DNA of 64,000 nt from Halichondria panicea. Its lineage: Eukaryota > Porifera > Demospongiae > Suberitida > Halichondriidae. The stretch covers positions 372,001 to 436,000 of the forward strand of contig NC_087383.1 in NCBI RefSeq assembly GCF_963675165.1. Reading direction: 5' to 3'. Within the stretch, counting starts at the first letter, position 1; every line of letters begins with the position of its first letter. The notes below the pieces were generated by a model, which was given only the letters and a program-made list of their open reading frames with translations, was not told the origin of the DNA and did no database searches. Both the position numbers and the translations under genes were made by a program. Shown one piece after another: positions 40,568 through 51,095 of the stretch.

Positions 40568-43500
40568 ATGCTAGCTGCCATGCAGGGGAACACAACTGTC
40601 TTCCCTCCTGTACACTCACCCCCCACAGACTGTCCGTCAAACGACCTTCGACCTTTATCTACGCCCATCCCTGTACCAAACTATCGAACGGTTGCCCCAC
40701 AACAAATGATCCCTATCGCCATGGTACCCCCGCCACTTCTGATTGGTCCTGGTGGAACCAACTACACGCTTGTACCTACGACTAGAACCGATGGAATGTT
40801 CAGTAACCTGCAGCTCTCTGGGGGGTCTGTAGACTCGAAAACTATACCCCCCAGAGCGTATTACTCAAACACTGGTGGACAACCGTCTCTGGCCTCGACA
40901 ACAAACGGTGATAACAGATTTATACCACTTGCAACGACTGTACAGCTGGACCCTCGTACTATCGATCCCACCACCTCTCACACACACCCTGACCAACAAG
41001 CCTCGCCGGTGGAGATAAAGCAACCACCGTTTGTAGCACCCTCAACTACAGCAGCTGGAAGCTCGGCCGTTAATGCTCTCCTTACTAGAAGGACGAGTTC
41101 ATCTGAACCGCAGCTGAGTGAACATCATCATCACGGCCACTGTGAGAGAGGAGGTGAATCAAGTCACCGTCGGCGACGCAAGAAACACTCCAAACGGAGA
41201 AGACATCACGAGAAACATCACCAAACTTCAGGTAAAAGACTTCTCTCTGTCTTATAGAGCTTGCAGTTTGTTGTATAACATAGAGGATAGTACAGTATAC
41301 AGGTAGCCAATGCTGTCTGTGATTGCCAAGTGTGTAGTTGAAAAATCTCCAGGTTGATATAAAGCCAGTATGCATGTTGATCTTTGTTTCAGCACCGGCT
41401 ATTTGGATGCTTGATACGCTGGTAATACATGACGTGTTGTACATGCAGACTAATTGTGACAGGCTCTGGGAAAACAGACCAATTGGCGCAAGCTATAATT
41501 TTTGCGATCTATATACCAGATGATAGAGCAAAGAATTGCCTGCGCATTGATATGCTTAGTTTGCACATACCTTGTTCCATGCCTGAGTTATGCGCGTTGG
41601 AAACTCGAAGTTGTAAAACAGCAGTATTGAGAAACGCCCACTCAAAGATTGCTAAATTGGGAAAAGTAAGGTAATGGTGGCTGTTTAGACAAAGCGCTTT
41701 GGTGGAAAGAGTTGGATTCAGAGCATCAGATTTTGCAGAGAGGTAGTAGAAAGACTATAGATAACTATAATCCAAGAAAAAAATTTATGAGATTATACAC
41801 TGTAGTCCATAAATCTGGCTTTTGCTCAATACCAATATCTGCTCCAATTGGTCTGTTTTCCCAGAGCCTGTCACAATTATTGAATGCTTTACGATGAGAG
41901 TGATTAAGATTTTATCGCCATTGATACTTGTGTTGTAACTACGTGTAGTTAATTTAATGTAGGCCATTGTTGCTTGCTGATAGTTGTGATGGAGCTATGT
42001 ACCTACGTCCAATTGCTCTTATCGAATTGCATAGTATGAATAAGTATATCTTGTACACCTATTCACTTCTCACTGTCTCTCTCAGTTGTAAGAGGCTCTG
42101 TTGCAGATTGTCTTTCCGTTGAGTAATTATATCGCCACATTCAACCCCCCTGCAGATGAACCTGACAGTGAGAGCTCTGAAGGCTGCCCCCCGAAGAGGA
42201 GGCACGTGAAAAATGAGGTCGAACAGACCCCTAGCTGTTCCCAGGAACTACCGCCCTCGACTAGTGACCCCACCCCTCGGGTCTCTTACCCCGTACAAGC
42301 GCTGGTGGACATTCCAATGAATCCTCCTCTAAGTTCTCGGACTTCCAGTTTGAGCAGTTCTCTGTCCTCGTTTCGTTTCGGAGGCAGTTTGAGTCAACTG
42401 TGGGCATCGCAAATGTCCCTCACCACTCGAATGTCTAACATGAAAAGCACAGGGTGAGTGTGTGTAGTGTGGTGTGGGCGTGGGCGTGTGTGTGAGGATG
42501 TGGGAGTACGAACACCTGATGTGTCTTGATTCTCAATTAATGAAATATTGATTAATTGATTTTATTCAGCTCAATGTTTCCCAAACAGGTGTATTATTGT
42601 CAATCAAAGTTTAATGGTTGAGTATTGACCCATTGAAAAAGTAGCGTGTGTCTGTGTGTGCGGTAAATGTGACTAAGTGTTGCATGACATTCGCATATCC
42701 CTATTGTTTGGAGCCTTGTATAAATCCTTACCTGAATGAATTCAATTTTAAGGCCCCATTACTTCTTCTTTGTAGGCTTCACCCAATTAACTCTTTAGTC
42801 TTGTCTGGTGGGCAAATAATGAGATTACTGGTGGGGAAACTTTTGTTTATAGGGGCTTGTGCCCCAGTGTCTGTGCCAAATACTTGTTGTTTTGGAGATA
42901 ATGAAAGAGCATTTGCAGTATGCCCAGACAGCATTAGGGTGAACCCTGGAGCTATCCATTTCCAAACTAGGAGTGCCAAACATCAAAGTTTAGAAACATT
43001 GATATTCATAGGTTGGTGGTCTGATATGGGTAATAGCGTACTAATTACATTTTAGTGTGTATAACTTGGGTGGCAACACGCTTTGTAAGACATAACTAGC
43101 TGCTATACTGGCTAGTCTGTATAGGTATATAGGTGGCTGTGTGTGTGTGTGTGTGTGTGGGAAGTTGTGCCTTGTTGCCAAATATTCTGGCTAGAGATCA
43201 CTTTCACTCACCCCATCAATCAATGTGTCTTTGTTTTGTAGGCTAGCTGGCTAGGTCCCAGCAATGTACATTAATCACTGAGGGCCTCCCTTATATAATG
43301 TATCTAGGCCCTAGGGGCAGTGTACATGTGTTACCAACTTAGAACAGCAGTCACTAAGAGCCTTCTTAGGCCTCAGGGGCAGTGTTTTACCTAAAATTAG
43401 ATAATTGAACATTTTTAGCATACATGACTGTAATAGCACATAGCTAGCATAATGCCCTCATGGCTACATGCCTTCAGGCTGGATGCAGTCAGGATCAAAG

Positions 43501-45781
43501 GTAGTTTCAACCTACAGCATCCTGGTTGTTATCTTAGTTGTTTGAGCTATGGCCTGGCATGCCTTTGAAGTTGCACCCTTACTAATCAACCCACAAATCC
43601 TAATTGGATTAAGCTTACACACTACTAGTTTTGGCTCCTCTTTGATGGTTTATTAGGACTTGATGTGGGGTTCTTTATAAATATAGATTATGTTGCTGTG
43701 TGTCTGACCATTCAAGAAATGCATATATAAGTAGTAGCTATTATGTATACATGTATAGCTTGTGTGTAGTCCCACTAAAACCCAACAACCAAAACCAAAA
43801 CTAAGGTCAATACTATGAGTTAGGGTTAGAGGTAGGATAGAGTTAGGTGCCACACCCATTATTGACTACTGCATGTTTCGTTTTAGTTGCATTTTATTTT
43901 AGTGGTACAACACTTGTGTGTTTGACACACTGTAAACCAGTGTTTCATTTGCATAAATGTCATGAAACTATTCCTTTTTGTTCCTCATACATAATGGGAC
44001 AACATTTGCACTGTTGACTTCCTTATTAGACTACTCAACAGATGTACCTGCATGTTTATGTTATGTTAATTATCACTATAACGGGCCAATTTGATGACAT
44101 CCTGTCACATGATATTTGCCATTTAATATAATTATAGCATTCTTCTCACACACACACCTCACACACTCACACACACACACACACACATCACAGAAACCTC
44201 AATGTGGAAACAGCCACCATGCCATCGCTGGGCAACCAGTACTTTGCATTCGGAGGCAGTCTCCCTGAACTATCGCTCACCTCACTCTCACGTCTCCTAC
44301 CAAACTCTACCTCAAACGATGCCAACATTTCGTCTTGTCCAGGCCTCTTTACTCTCCTTCACCCTCCACTCTATGTCTACCCTAGTCAGCAGCACTTAAC
44401 CACGCCTTTTATCAACGCCAATGGCTCCATCACATTCGGCAGTTTTCTCTCAGGAGGTTCCAGTTTGTGCAACACTATGAAAGCTCCATCCACCACCACT
44501 GCGGGTGGAGAAGGCAGTACTGATGTGGCTAACGATGCTCCCAGTACGTCTATCATCACTAGAACAGAGAACGAAGTCATCGAGGGTGGATACTCGAAAC
44601 TGAGTGGCTCTTCAACTTCTCTCTCCTCGAATGGCAGTGCTAATATACCAATGTTTGCGCCAGTAGCGGGCCCTCTAGCAGGACACCATCAAATTGTCAC
44701 AACTCTGCCCGCATTCCATACAATCACCAACAATACGATGTCCCATTCCAATGGCATGCCATCTCCGAATCAGCCCACCAGTGCACACATGACTGTCAAT
44801 TCCCCTCCGCACGTGGCTGCACCAAATCTGGACACTTTAGCGTGTGTGGCAACCGCCCCCCATCATCAACTAACAAGTCCTGTCTCCCCTCACACACTCC
44901 CCCAGCATCACATTCTCCACACCTCCACAGGAGGAGCTCCGTACAGCATCCAACCACACCCACACATCGACTCTAAGGAAGGAATTCTCCGTACATGTAT
45001 GCCCACACATTTCATAAGCAGACCCGGAGTCATACAGTCATCAAGTTCACTTCCATTACCTGGTGTCAAACTGGAGAGAGAAGCAGTCTCACAAGAAAGT
45101 CCCCATTCCATTCCCGTCATTTCCATACCAATATCCGAGTGTCTAGCCTCGACCGAGACCCATCCCTATTCCCTACAGGAGCACCTCCCACATGGTAGCA
45201 TCCTTGAGACCTCCCCTAAACGAGAAAAAGACAAGCCCTACAAGTGTGATCACCCAGGATGTGATCGTTCATTCTCGTTCCCAGCACACTTGCGTTCCCA
45301 CGTCCAACAAATCCACATTTCGTATCGTCCGTGCAAATGTGATTTCCCGAGTTGTGGGAAACGTTTCTACACACCCCAGCACCTTAATGTGCACAGGCGT
45401 GTGCACACTGGAGAAAGACCATTTGTATGTCCGTATCCTGACTGTACCAAGGCTTTCACAACAGCTGGCAATCTCAAGAACCATATTCGAACACACACTG
45501 GTGAACGCCCTTATTCGTGCAAGTTTGATGGCTGCACAAAGTGTTTTGCTGAGATGTCAAGTTTAAAGAAACACGAACTCACACATACAGGAGAGAAACC
45601 GTACAAATGTCGAGTGTGCGGTAAAGCCTTCTCGCAGGCGGGAAGCCGAAACACCCACGAACGAAAACACAATAGGACAGACGAAGGAGACGGGGAAGCC
45701 GGCTCTAAAGGACCTCGCAGGTTTCGGATAAAGAGGATACCTAGTGACACTGCTATGGTGAAGACTGAGCCATTGTTATAG
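40568..45781 (+). CDS. ZNF410: Five-C2H2-finger transcription factor, ZNF410-like
   Basis: Exons: 40568-41231, 42156-42453 and 44194-45781; phases agree, 849 residues. The long N-terminal region is low complexity: Pro/Thr/Ser-rich with a His/Arg/Lys-rich patch (RRRRKKHSKRRRHHEKHH), a likely nuclear localisation signal. Five contiguous C2H2 fingers occupy about residues 668-815: CDRSFSFPAHLRSHVQQIH, CGKRFYTPQHLNVHRRVH, CTKAFTTAGNLKNHIRTH, CTKCFAEMSSLKKHELTH and CGKAFSQAGSRNTHERKH. The combination (xWPAHxK, FTTAGNLKNH, FAExSSLxKH and FSQxGSRNxHxRKH in this order) is diagnostic of vertebrate ZNF410, which binds CHD4 regulatory sites. The protein ends MVKTEPLL. The start is placed at the first ATG after an acceptor-like CACAG; upstream coding exons cannot be excluded. 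The 1.7-kb second intron holds no recognisable gene. Confidence 0.87.
41451..41879. mobile_element. MITE with perfect 36-bp terminal inverted repeats
   Basis: 429 bp in the first ZNF410 intron. The left end 41451-41486 and right end 41844-41879 are perfect 36-bp inverted copies, starting TAATTGTGACAGGCTCTGGG. A TA at both edges fits a TA target duplication (Tc1/mariner-like). No transposase is present. Part of the same terminus (ATTGTGACAGGCTCTGGG) recurs at 14052 in a ZFR intron. The perfect ends suggest recent insertion. Confidence 0.9.
44148..44193. repeat. (CA)n tract abutting a 3' splice site
   Basis: CA-rich tract ending in ACATCACAG, the acceptor of ZNF410 exon 3. Confidence 0.88.
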
Positions 45782-46166
45782 GTAGCTAGATCTATGTAGT
45801 TGTCCAGAACTTTTCTTTGTAACAATGTCCTTTTTGTGATTTGATCCACCACCATCAGTTTTGTATACTGAAAATATTTGTATACTGAAAATAACATATT
45901 AATTTGAGAAAAGCCGGTTAGCAACAGTCATTAACATGGGCAATTAAACTATTAAGGCATGTTTGCTGAAAATGTCATTTTAGTGTGCATGCAATGGGCT
46001 TTTTGGCTTGTTGAAATAAGGGAAAGGTCGTCTTAGTGAAATTAGGGGAAAGATCGTCATAGGAAGAAACTATTGCAGAGCAGCCAGCCTCTCCCCCTAC
46101 CAAAATTAATGCTTGTCTGAGTGGGTGTGCAGTGCAATCATAACTTTTATTATAGGACCTATAGAG
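45782..46166. other. Intergenic: ZNF410 3' flank to MFSD8-like gene
   Basis: AT-rich, with two tandem copies of GGGAAAGGTCGTC(T)TAG-like sequence near 46020-46060. An acceptor-like TTTTATTATAG at 46145-46155 suggests a spliced 5' UTR for the MFSD8-like gene. Nothing else is seen. Confidence 0.45.
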
Positions 46167-48674
46167 ATGGACAAGTTGAAGAAAGAGCTATGGCGTCTCC
46201 GACTGAACTGGTTCTTTGTGATTCTAGTGAGTCCCTTGTTTGCCTTGAGTACTACTGGAATTTCTTCCTCCTTCCATCAATTTGTGACCAACCCAAGAGC
46301 TGAGAGCCTGCATGGAAATCAAACACACACTAAGGTAAAGCTGCATGCATGCATGGTATTGAATAGGTGGTCTGCATGTTTTAAAGTTTATTCTTTTATA
46401 CAGATGGAGCCGGGACTTGGTGAGTCGGAGCTCTTTTACTCTCTTCTCATATCTGGCTTCAACCTCGGGTCTGTGATTGGTGGTATTGCCAATGGACTGC
46501 TCTCCAAGTGCGTCCCTCAGTGGTACCTATGGATGGTCATGTTGTTGGCACACACAAGTGGCTACCTTATCTACGCTCTGGCTAGCAATGGATGGTTGAT
46601 AATGCTCTCAAAGATATTGTCAGGCTATTTCCTAGGAGCTGATCTCACTCTTGGCTTCAGCTATCTGTCGGTGACCAGTGTCCAGTACATTGAAGTGCAG
46701 AAGGAGAGAGGAGTCAAAGTGGGTGATAAATCAGCCTTTAAATTACGGAACACTCTTTTTGCCATCAATGGAATAGCTTTCAGCATCGGATATTTCATTG
46801 GCCCAGGTATATAACTAATGGACCTATTACTCCGCATTTCTTACACTTTATCCCCACTGTTGTATATAGATTATCTAACTCTTGCTATATATATTACAGG
46901 TGCTGCAGTTATTTTCGCACAGTTTCAGTCGATAAATCAATTTCGAGTGATTGGCTGGTACAATGCGGCATGGGGGGTGGCTCTACTGATCCTATTGGTC
47001 GTCATGTTTCGTGGCGAGAGTGGATGCTCCAAGCCAGTCACATGCTGTACCGGTAGTCACGGAGACTGGAGAAAATTGCTTAATTGCACATCCAAACCAA
47101 TTCGAGTATTTATATCCTCTAAATTAATTATCAATTATTGTTATGGTGCTTAGTAGCACATGTACAAAAACAAACTTTAATCACGCACACGCATATAATT
47201 AGTCTCACATATCCGATACATGTATTGGATCACTAATTTCCTTGACTACACCCTCACATTGTTATTACAATGCTAATCCTACCCATGGTTGAAATAGCCA
47301 GGTTTGGAGTTTTGGAGACGCTCTTTAATCCAATTCTGAGTGATTCCTTTGGATTTGACGAAAGAAATGCCTCTTACATCTTCCTAGCTTTTGGTCTTCC
47401 CCATATTGCCGGCTCCATTCTACTGTTAGTATATATACATAATTATATATCAGCTTATAATTATAATCGGCTCCACTGAATTTCAGGTACATTTTAGAGA
47501 AGTTGAAAATGTCAACTCAACTCATCACTTTCGTTGCTCTGTTACTATCTGTCGCTGGATACATGTTGCTAGGCGACTGGCAGTCCATTCCATATGACCC
47601 CTGCACTGAATACAGTCCATTCCATCATCCTGAGATTGTGTGGAATAATTACCACGATTCAACTGCCATGTTTTTAAATGTAAGTTTCCAGTTTAATGAT
47701 GTTTTGTCAACCAGCTATTACCATCTGTAGCCAAGGAGTGTCCGAGTTTATTGTACCCATATTATTACAATCGATGACTTTACTGAACTATTAAATGAAG
47801 AGTAAAGTATGAGTATGAGTTTTAAGGTTGTTTGTAGTTAGATACAGATGAAAAAGGGCTAGCTTGCTTAGCATACTCTCAAAATTACATTTTCAGTGTA
47901 TCAAGTGAAACATTGCATTGCTTCCACCCTCACTTACCCCACACCACCATTTGTATAACCATTCAGATCACCCCCTCTCAGTCCACTCTTCAAACAAGTG
48001 CTGGGATTCAGAGTCTCAGAGTCTTTTCCAATCACTCCTACTCTATAGCCAGGGACCAGTGTATGACAGCTAACATTACAGGACATGTTTGCCACTGGAT
48101 ACCCTCTTCAATAATACTCAAGACAGAGTGCGAGGATTGTCCTGCCATCTGTCGCAGTCTCAACCAGATACTCACATTTCCACAGTTCCTGCTTGGCCTG
48201 GGGCTACTGCTATTGTCTAACTCATTGCTCTGGGTGTCACTGGTTGCATTACTCTTCAATCAGCTTCCAGAGGAGCTCCAGGTATAGAGCATTGCATTTT
48301 ATTGACTTTACCATGTCTATAATGTCTCTCCATAGGGCATAATCATGGGGATTAGGTCAGCTCTGAATGGATTTGTCAGAACAGTGGCACCACTGATATG
48401 TAAGTACATACAGTATTTTATAGTGATATCACCGATACGTAAGTACATGCAAACCATGCAGTATTTATTATTTCCCTGTACAGTTGATGCTGCTTATGAA
48501 GGTGCTCTAAAGAGGACGTTTCCAATAATGGCTGTGCTAGCTGCACTGCACTTACCTTTCTTTGTAGAGATCCTTGTTCTGTATCGTCAGCTGGGACCAA
48601 TGACTCAGCAAGAAAAAATCAAGGTGGACAAAGACAATGAATATTCTGAAACTGAAGCATTGCTTTATCAGTAA
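46167..48674 (+). CDS. MFSD8: Major facilitator transporter, MFSD8/CLN7-like
   Basis: Exons: 46167-46334, 46404-46806, 46900-47111, 47258-47424, 47487-47679, 47967-48281, 48336-48399 and 48484-48674; phases agree, 570 residues (human MFSD8 518). Many hydrophobic helices are seen, including LNWFFVILVSPLFALSTTG, LFYSLLISGFNLGSVIGGI and AAWGVALLILLVVMF. FGVLETLFNPILSDSFGFD corresponds to the MFSD8 seventh-helix region. The luminal loop before the last helices carries Cys and N-glycosylation sites (DQCMTANITGHVC). The C terminus ETEALLYQ contains an acidic dileucine signal (ExxxLL), which fits lysosomal delivery; in vertebrates MFSD8 is a lysosomal protein. The third intron is joined by an AT-AC pair rather than GT-AG. 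Assignment to MFSD8 rather than another MFS subfamily is moderately sure. Confidence 0.78.
47112..47257 (+). other. Probable U12-type AT-AC intron in the MFSD8-like gene
   Basis: The 146-bp intron begins ATATCCTCT (U12 donor consensus ATATCCTTT). It contains TTCCTTGACT at 47238-47247, an exact fit to the U12 branch site (TTCCTTRAC), and ends CCCTCAC 12 bases after the branch A. Joining 47111 to 47258 keeps phase 0 and builds one continuous membrane helix (IRVF|IVITMLILPMVEIARF). No AG occurs between the in-frame TGA at 47243 and the coding restart, so a normal acceptor is excluded. Confidence 0.85.
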
Positions 48675-48852
48675 TTGATTATAATTATACCCTGTTTGTT
48701 TACATGCAAATGAAAGCCTGTCAAGTGCAGCATTAATTGTACAACATTCCAATAAGCCTTGTGGTAAACTAACCCAGGAACAAGTGCTAGCACACCTTCA
48801 ACAAGTTATTAGCAGATCTAGTTTGCAAGAGAAGTATATAAAAGACCAGGCT

Positions 48853-51042
48853 ATGAGTTCCGGTTACCAGAGGAGACAGCACTGGGCATTGCTGCCCTTT
48901 GTGGCTGGAGTTCTGTTAGGGCTGGCTGTCTCCACCATTATTCTCATCAGACCAGACACTGTCACTATAAACAATGTGCACAGAGTAGGGGAAAGACAGG
49001 ATCAGAATGAACAGTTTCATCGCTTCTTAGAGGAGCTGGCCAAGCAAGAGAGAGCTACTCAAAGATTGTCAGAGGAGATGACGATGAAACAAACAGTGTA
49101 CTATGCTGTCATGCTGACTGATACAACATCGATGGATATAATCAAGAATACTTGGGCCAGAGAAATGGGACCTGCTGAGATTGGCTTCTTCGTATCCTCC
49201 GAGCATTCACAGAATATTGACACTATCAAGATCTCATCATCTACGGAAGAACTGGAAATAGAGACGCTCAAATATATTTGTAACAACCAAATGAACAAAA
49301 CAAAATGGTTTTTCTTATCGTATGGTAATGTCTATGTCAAAAGAGAACAATTGGAAAAGTATTTATTGTCATTGGAAACGATGCCTGGTGATATTGGTTA
49401 CCTTGGTAAGCCGATAAAGAGAGAGTCCTCCATCGGTGGAGTGTGTATGGCTGGCCCGGGAAGTGTGCTCAGTCAATCCATCCTCTCTCAGCTTTGTCCG
49501 AGGCTGAACAAGTGTAGTCCCCCTCAGGGCATTCTAGAGCCTGGCTGTGTACTGGGGGAGTGTGTACGCAAGCAATTACCGTCCGTACAGTGTGCAAAAG
49601 ACGTTAAACTTCATAAACAATTTCTAAACTTCGATGAAAAAACGAAAGGAAACATTTTAGACCCGAAAAATAAAAACGCATTTGACAAAGCTCTCACAAT
49701 TTTCCCTGTTGAGGACCCGAAACTAATGTACAATATTCACGAGGCAGTTCTAAGCAAGAGATTGAATAACTCGCAGGAAGCAGTGCAAGAGCTTAAACGT
49801 AGTATGGATCACATGATGGACCTCCTACCCCCTACGGAGATACGACTGTACAATGAGAGAGTTAAGAGTGATGTCATGTTAGTGGAGGATGACGTAATCC
49901 CTTGGAAGCTTATCAGTAGTAACCTGTTAATGTCTTGTGTAGAGAAAAATCCGGCAATCAAAATCCATTCACTGTGGAAGGAAGAACTAGAATTATTGAG
50001 TAGGAAATCTATCGACTATGTCAACTCGCGTGAAGATGAAGAGTACACCTTTAAACGCATTGTCAATGCATATTGGAGACTGGACGCTCAACTAGGAACA
50101 GAGTATGTGATTGACTTTGAGACCAAGCTAGCTGGAATGGAATCGGACTATAGCTCACCAACAAATCGATTCCGTGCATCCTTATTGAGACAGTTCAATG
50201 ACCCCGAGGTGAACCCAGTTATCCAGCAGGTGGATACTGCACGCCATATTTCCATTGGTGTGTTGGTTTCTAACGATCTGACTGAAAGGTTTGAACATTT
50301 CATGAGCAATTTTGAAGAAACGCTAAAACTAGATCAGAGATTTGATTTGCTTGCAGTGCACATGAAAGGTGCCAGCACAGAACAAGAGAATTATGATCAA
50401 GTGGACAAGATAATGTCGTCATATTCAAATAAGTACCCTCAGGCAAATTTCAAAGTTCTCAAATCCCCTCATAAACTGTCTAGATCCCACGCTATTTCGT
50501 TACTGGTACAAGAGCTGCGTCCCAATGACCTAGTGTTCCTCTCAGATTTGGATCTACAGTTTGACTACCAATTTCTGAACAGGTGTCGGAGTTACCCCAT
50601 CCAACGACAACAAGTGTATTTTCCCATCCCGTTTGCACAGATTGACCCAGCGATGCTCACTGCAACTAGTCACACTCAACTACACGATAGCATCACCCCA
50701 CACTCTGGACACTGGTTGGTGGACTCTTACAGCGTGGCTTGTCTGTATGCCATCGATATATTGTCCGCCTTACAACAAGAGGAGGCCATATCAGTGGATG
50801 AGATCAACGTAAAGGACCTGTATAGCAAGTTTGTTAAGAATGGCTACTCGATTGTACGAAGTGCCGACAAGGGTCTGAGAAAGTTGTACTCTGAATACAG
50901 GAACTGTGAGCTCGATTATCATGGTGAATATTATGAGCAATGTCAGTCATTACCAGACAGCTACGAGAGACTTTATTTAAAAACACAACTTTCTGTTTTA
51001 TTATTAGATCACGAAGGTGAACACGCACACAAGAAATATTAA
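48853..51042 (+). CDS. Chondroitin synthase/polymerizing-factor-like glycosyltransferase
   Basis: Intronless, 729 residues; the first ATG of the frame is at 48853. The layout is type II Golgi: a short cytosolic end, a transmembrane helix (ALLPFVAGVLLGLAVSTIIL), then a long luminal part. The N-terminal half resembles the beta-1,3 Fringe-like domain of CHSY/CHPF, but the expected DDD before VY is YGN (FLSYGNVYV, about residues 153-160). The linker NAYWRLDAQLGTEYVIDF matches the CHSY linker. The C-terminal beta-4-GT-like half keeps a DxD (LSDLDLQF, about residue 563), FLNRCRSYPI and QVYFPIPFAQIDP, but the CHSY motif around GWGLEDVDL is replaced by SVDEINVKDL. This suggests a CHPF-like partner or a divergent enzyme. 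It starts 178 bp after the MFSD8-like stop on the same strand and lies 12 kb from the CSPG4-like core protein. Confidence 0.78.
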   Translation: MSSGYQRRQHWALLPFVAGVLLGLAVSTIILIRPDTVTINNVHRVGERQDQNEQFHRFLEELAKQERATQRLSEEMTMKQTVYYAVMLTDTTSMDIIKNTWAREMGPAEIGFFVSSEHSQNIDTIKISSSTEELEIETLKYICNNQMNKTKWFFLSYGNVYVKREQLEKYLLSLETMPGDIGYLGKPIKRESSIGGVCMAGPGSVLSQSILSQLCPRLNKCSPPQGILEPGCVLGECVRKQLPSVQCAKDVKLHKQFLNFDEKTKGNILDPKNKNAFDKALTIFPVEDPKLMYNIHEAVLSKRLNNSQEAVQELKRSMDHMMDLLPPTEIRLYNERVKSDVMLVEDDVIPWKLISSNLLMSCVEKNPAIKIHSLWKEELELLSRKSIDYVNSREDEEYTFKRIVNAYWRLDAQLGTEYVIDFETKLAGMESDYSSPTNRFRASLLRQFNDPEVNPVIQQVDTARHISIGVLVSNDLTERFEHFMSNFEETLKLDQRFDLLAVHMKGASTEQENYDQVDKIMSSYSNKYPQANFKVLKSPHKLSRSHAISLLVQELRPNDLVFLSDLDLQFDYQFLNRCRSYPIQRQQVYFPIPFAQIDPAMLTATSHTQLHDSITPHSGHWLVDSYSVACLYAIDILSALQQEEAISVDEINVKDLYSKFVKNGYSIVRSADKGLRKLYSEYRNCELDYHGEYYEQCQSLPDSYERLYLKTQLSVLLLDHEGEHAHKKY

Positions 51043-51095
51043 CATTTCAAATTAAGAAATTGAGGCTAAAAAAAGTCAATATTTGATATTTGTAG

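Noticed and set aside
41429-41674. Apparent P-loop (TGSGKT) ORF
   Set aside because: It is created by the terminal inverted repeat of a MITE; the rest has no ATPase motifs.
48784-48852. Upstream extension of the chondroitin-synthase-like frame
   Set aside because: The frame is open but has no ATG before 48853.
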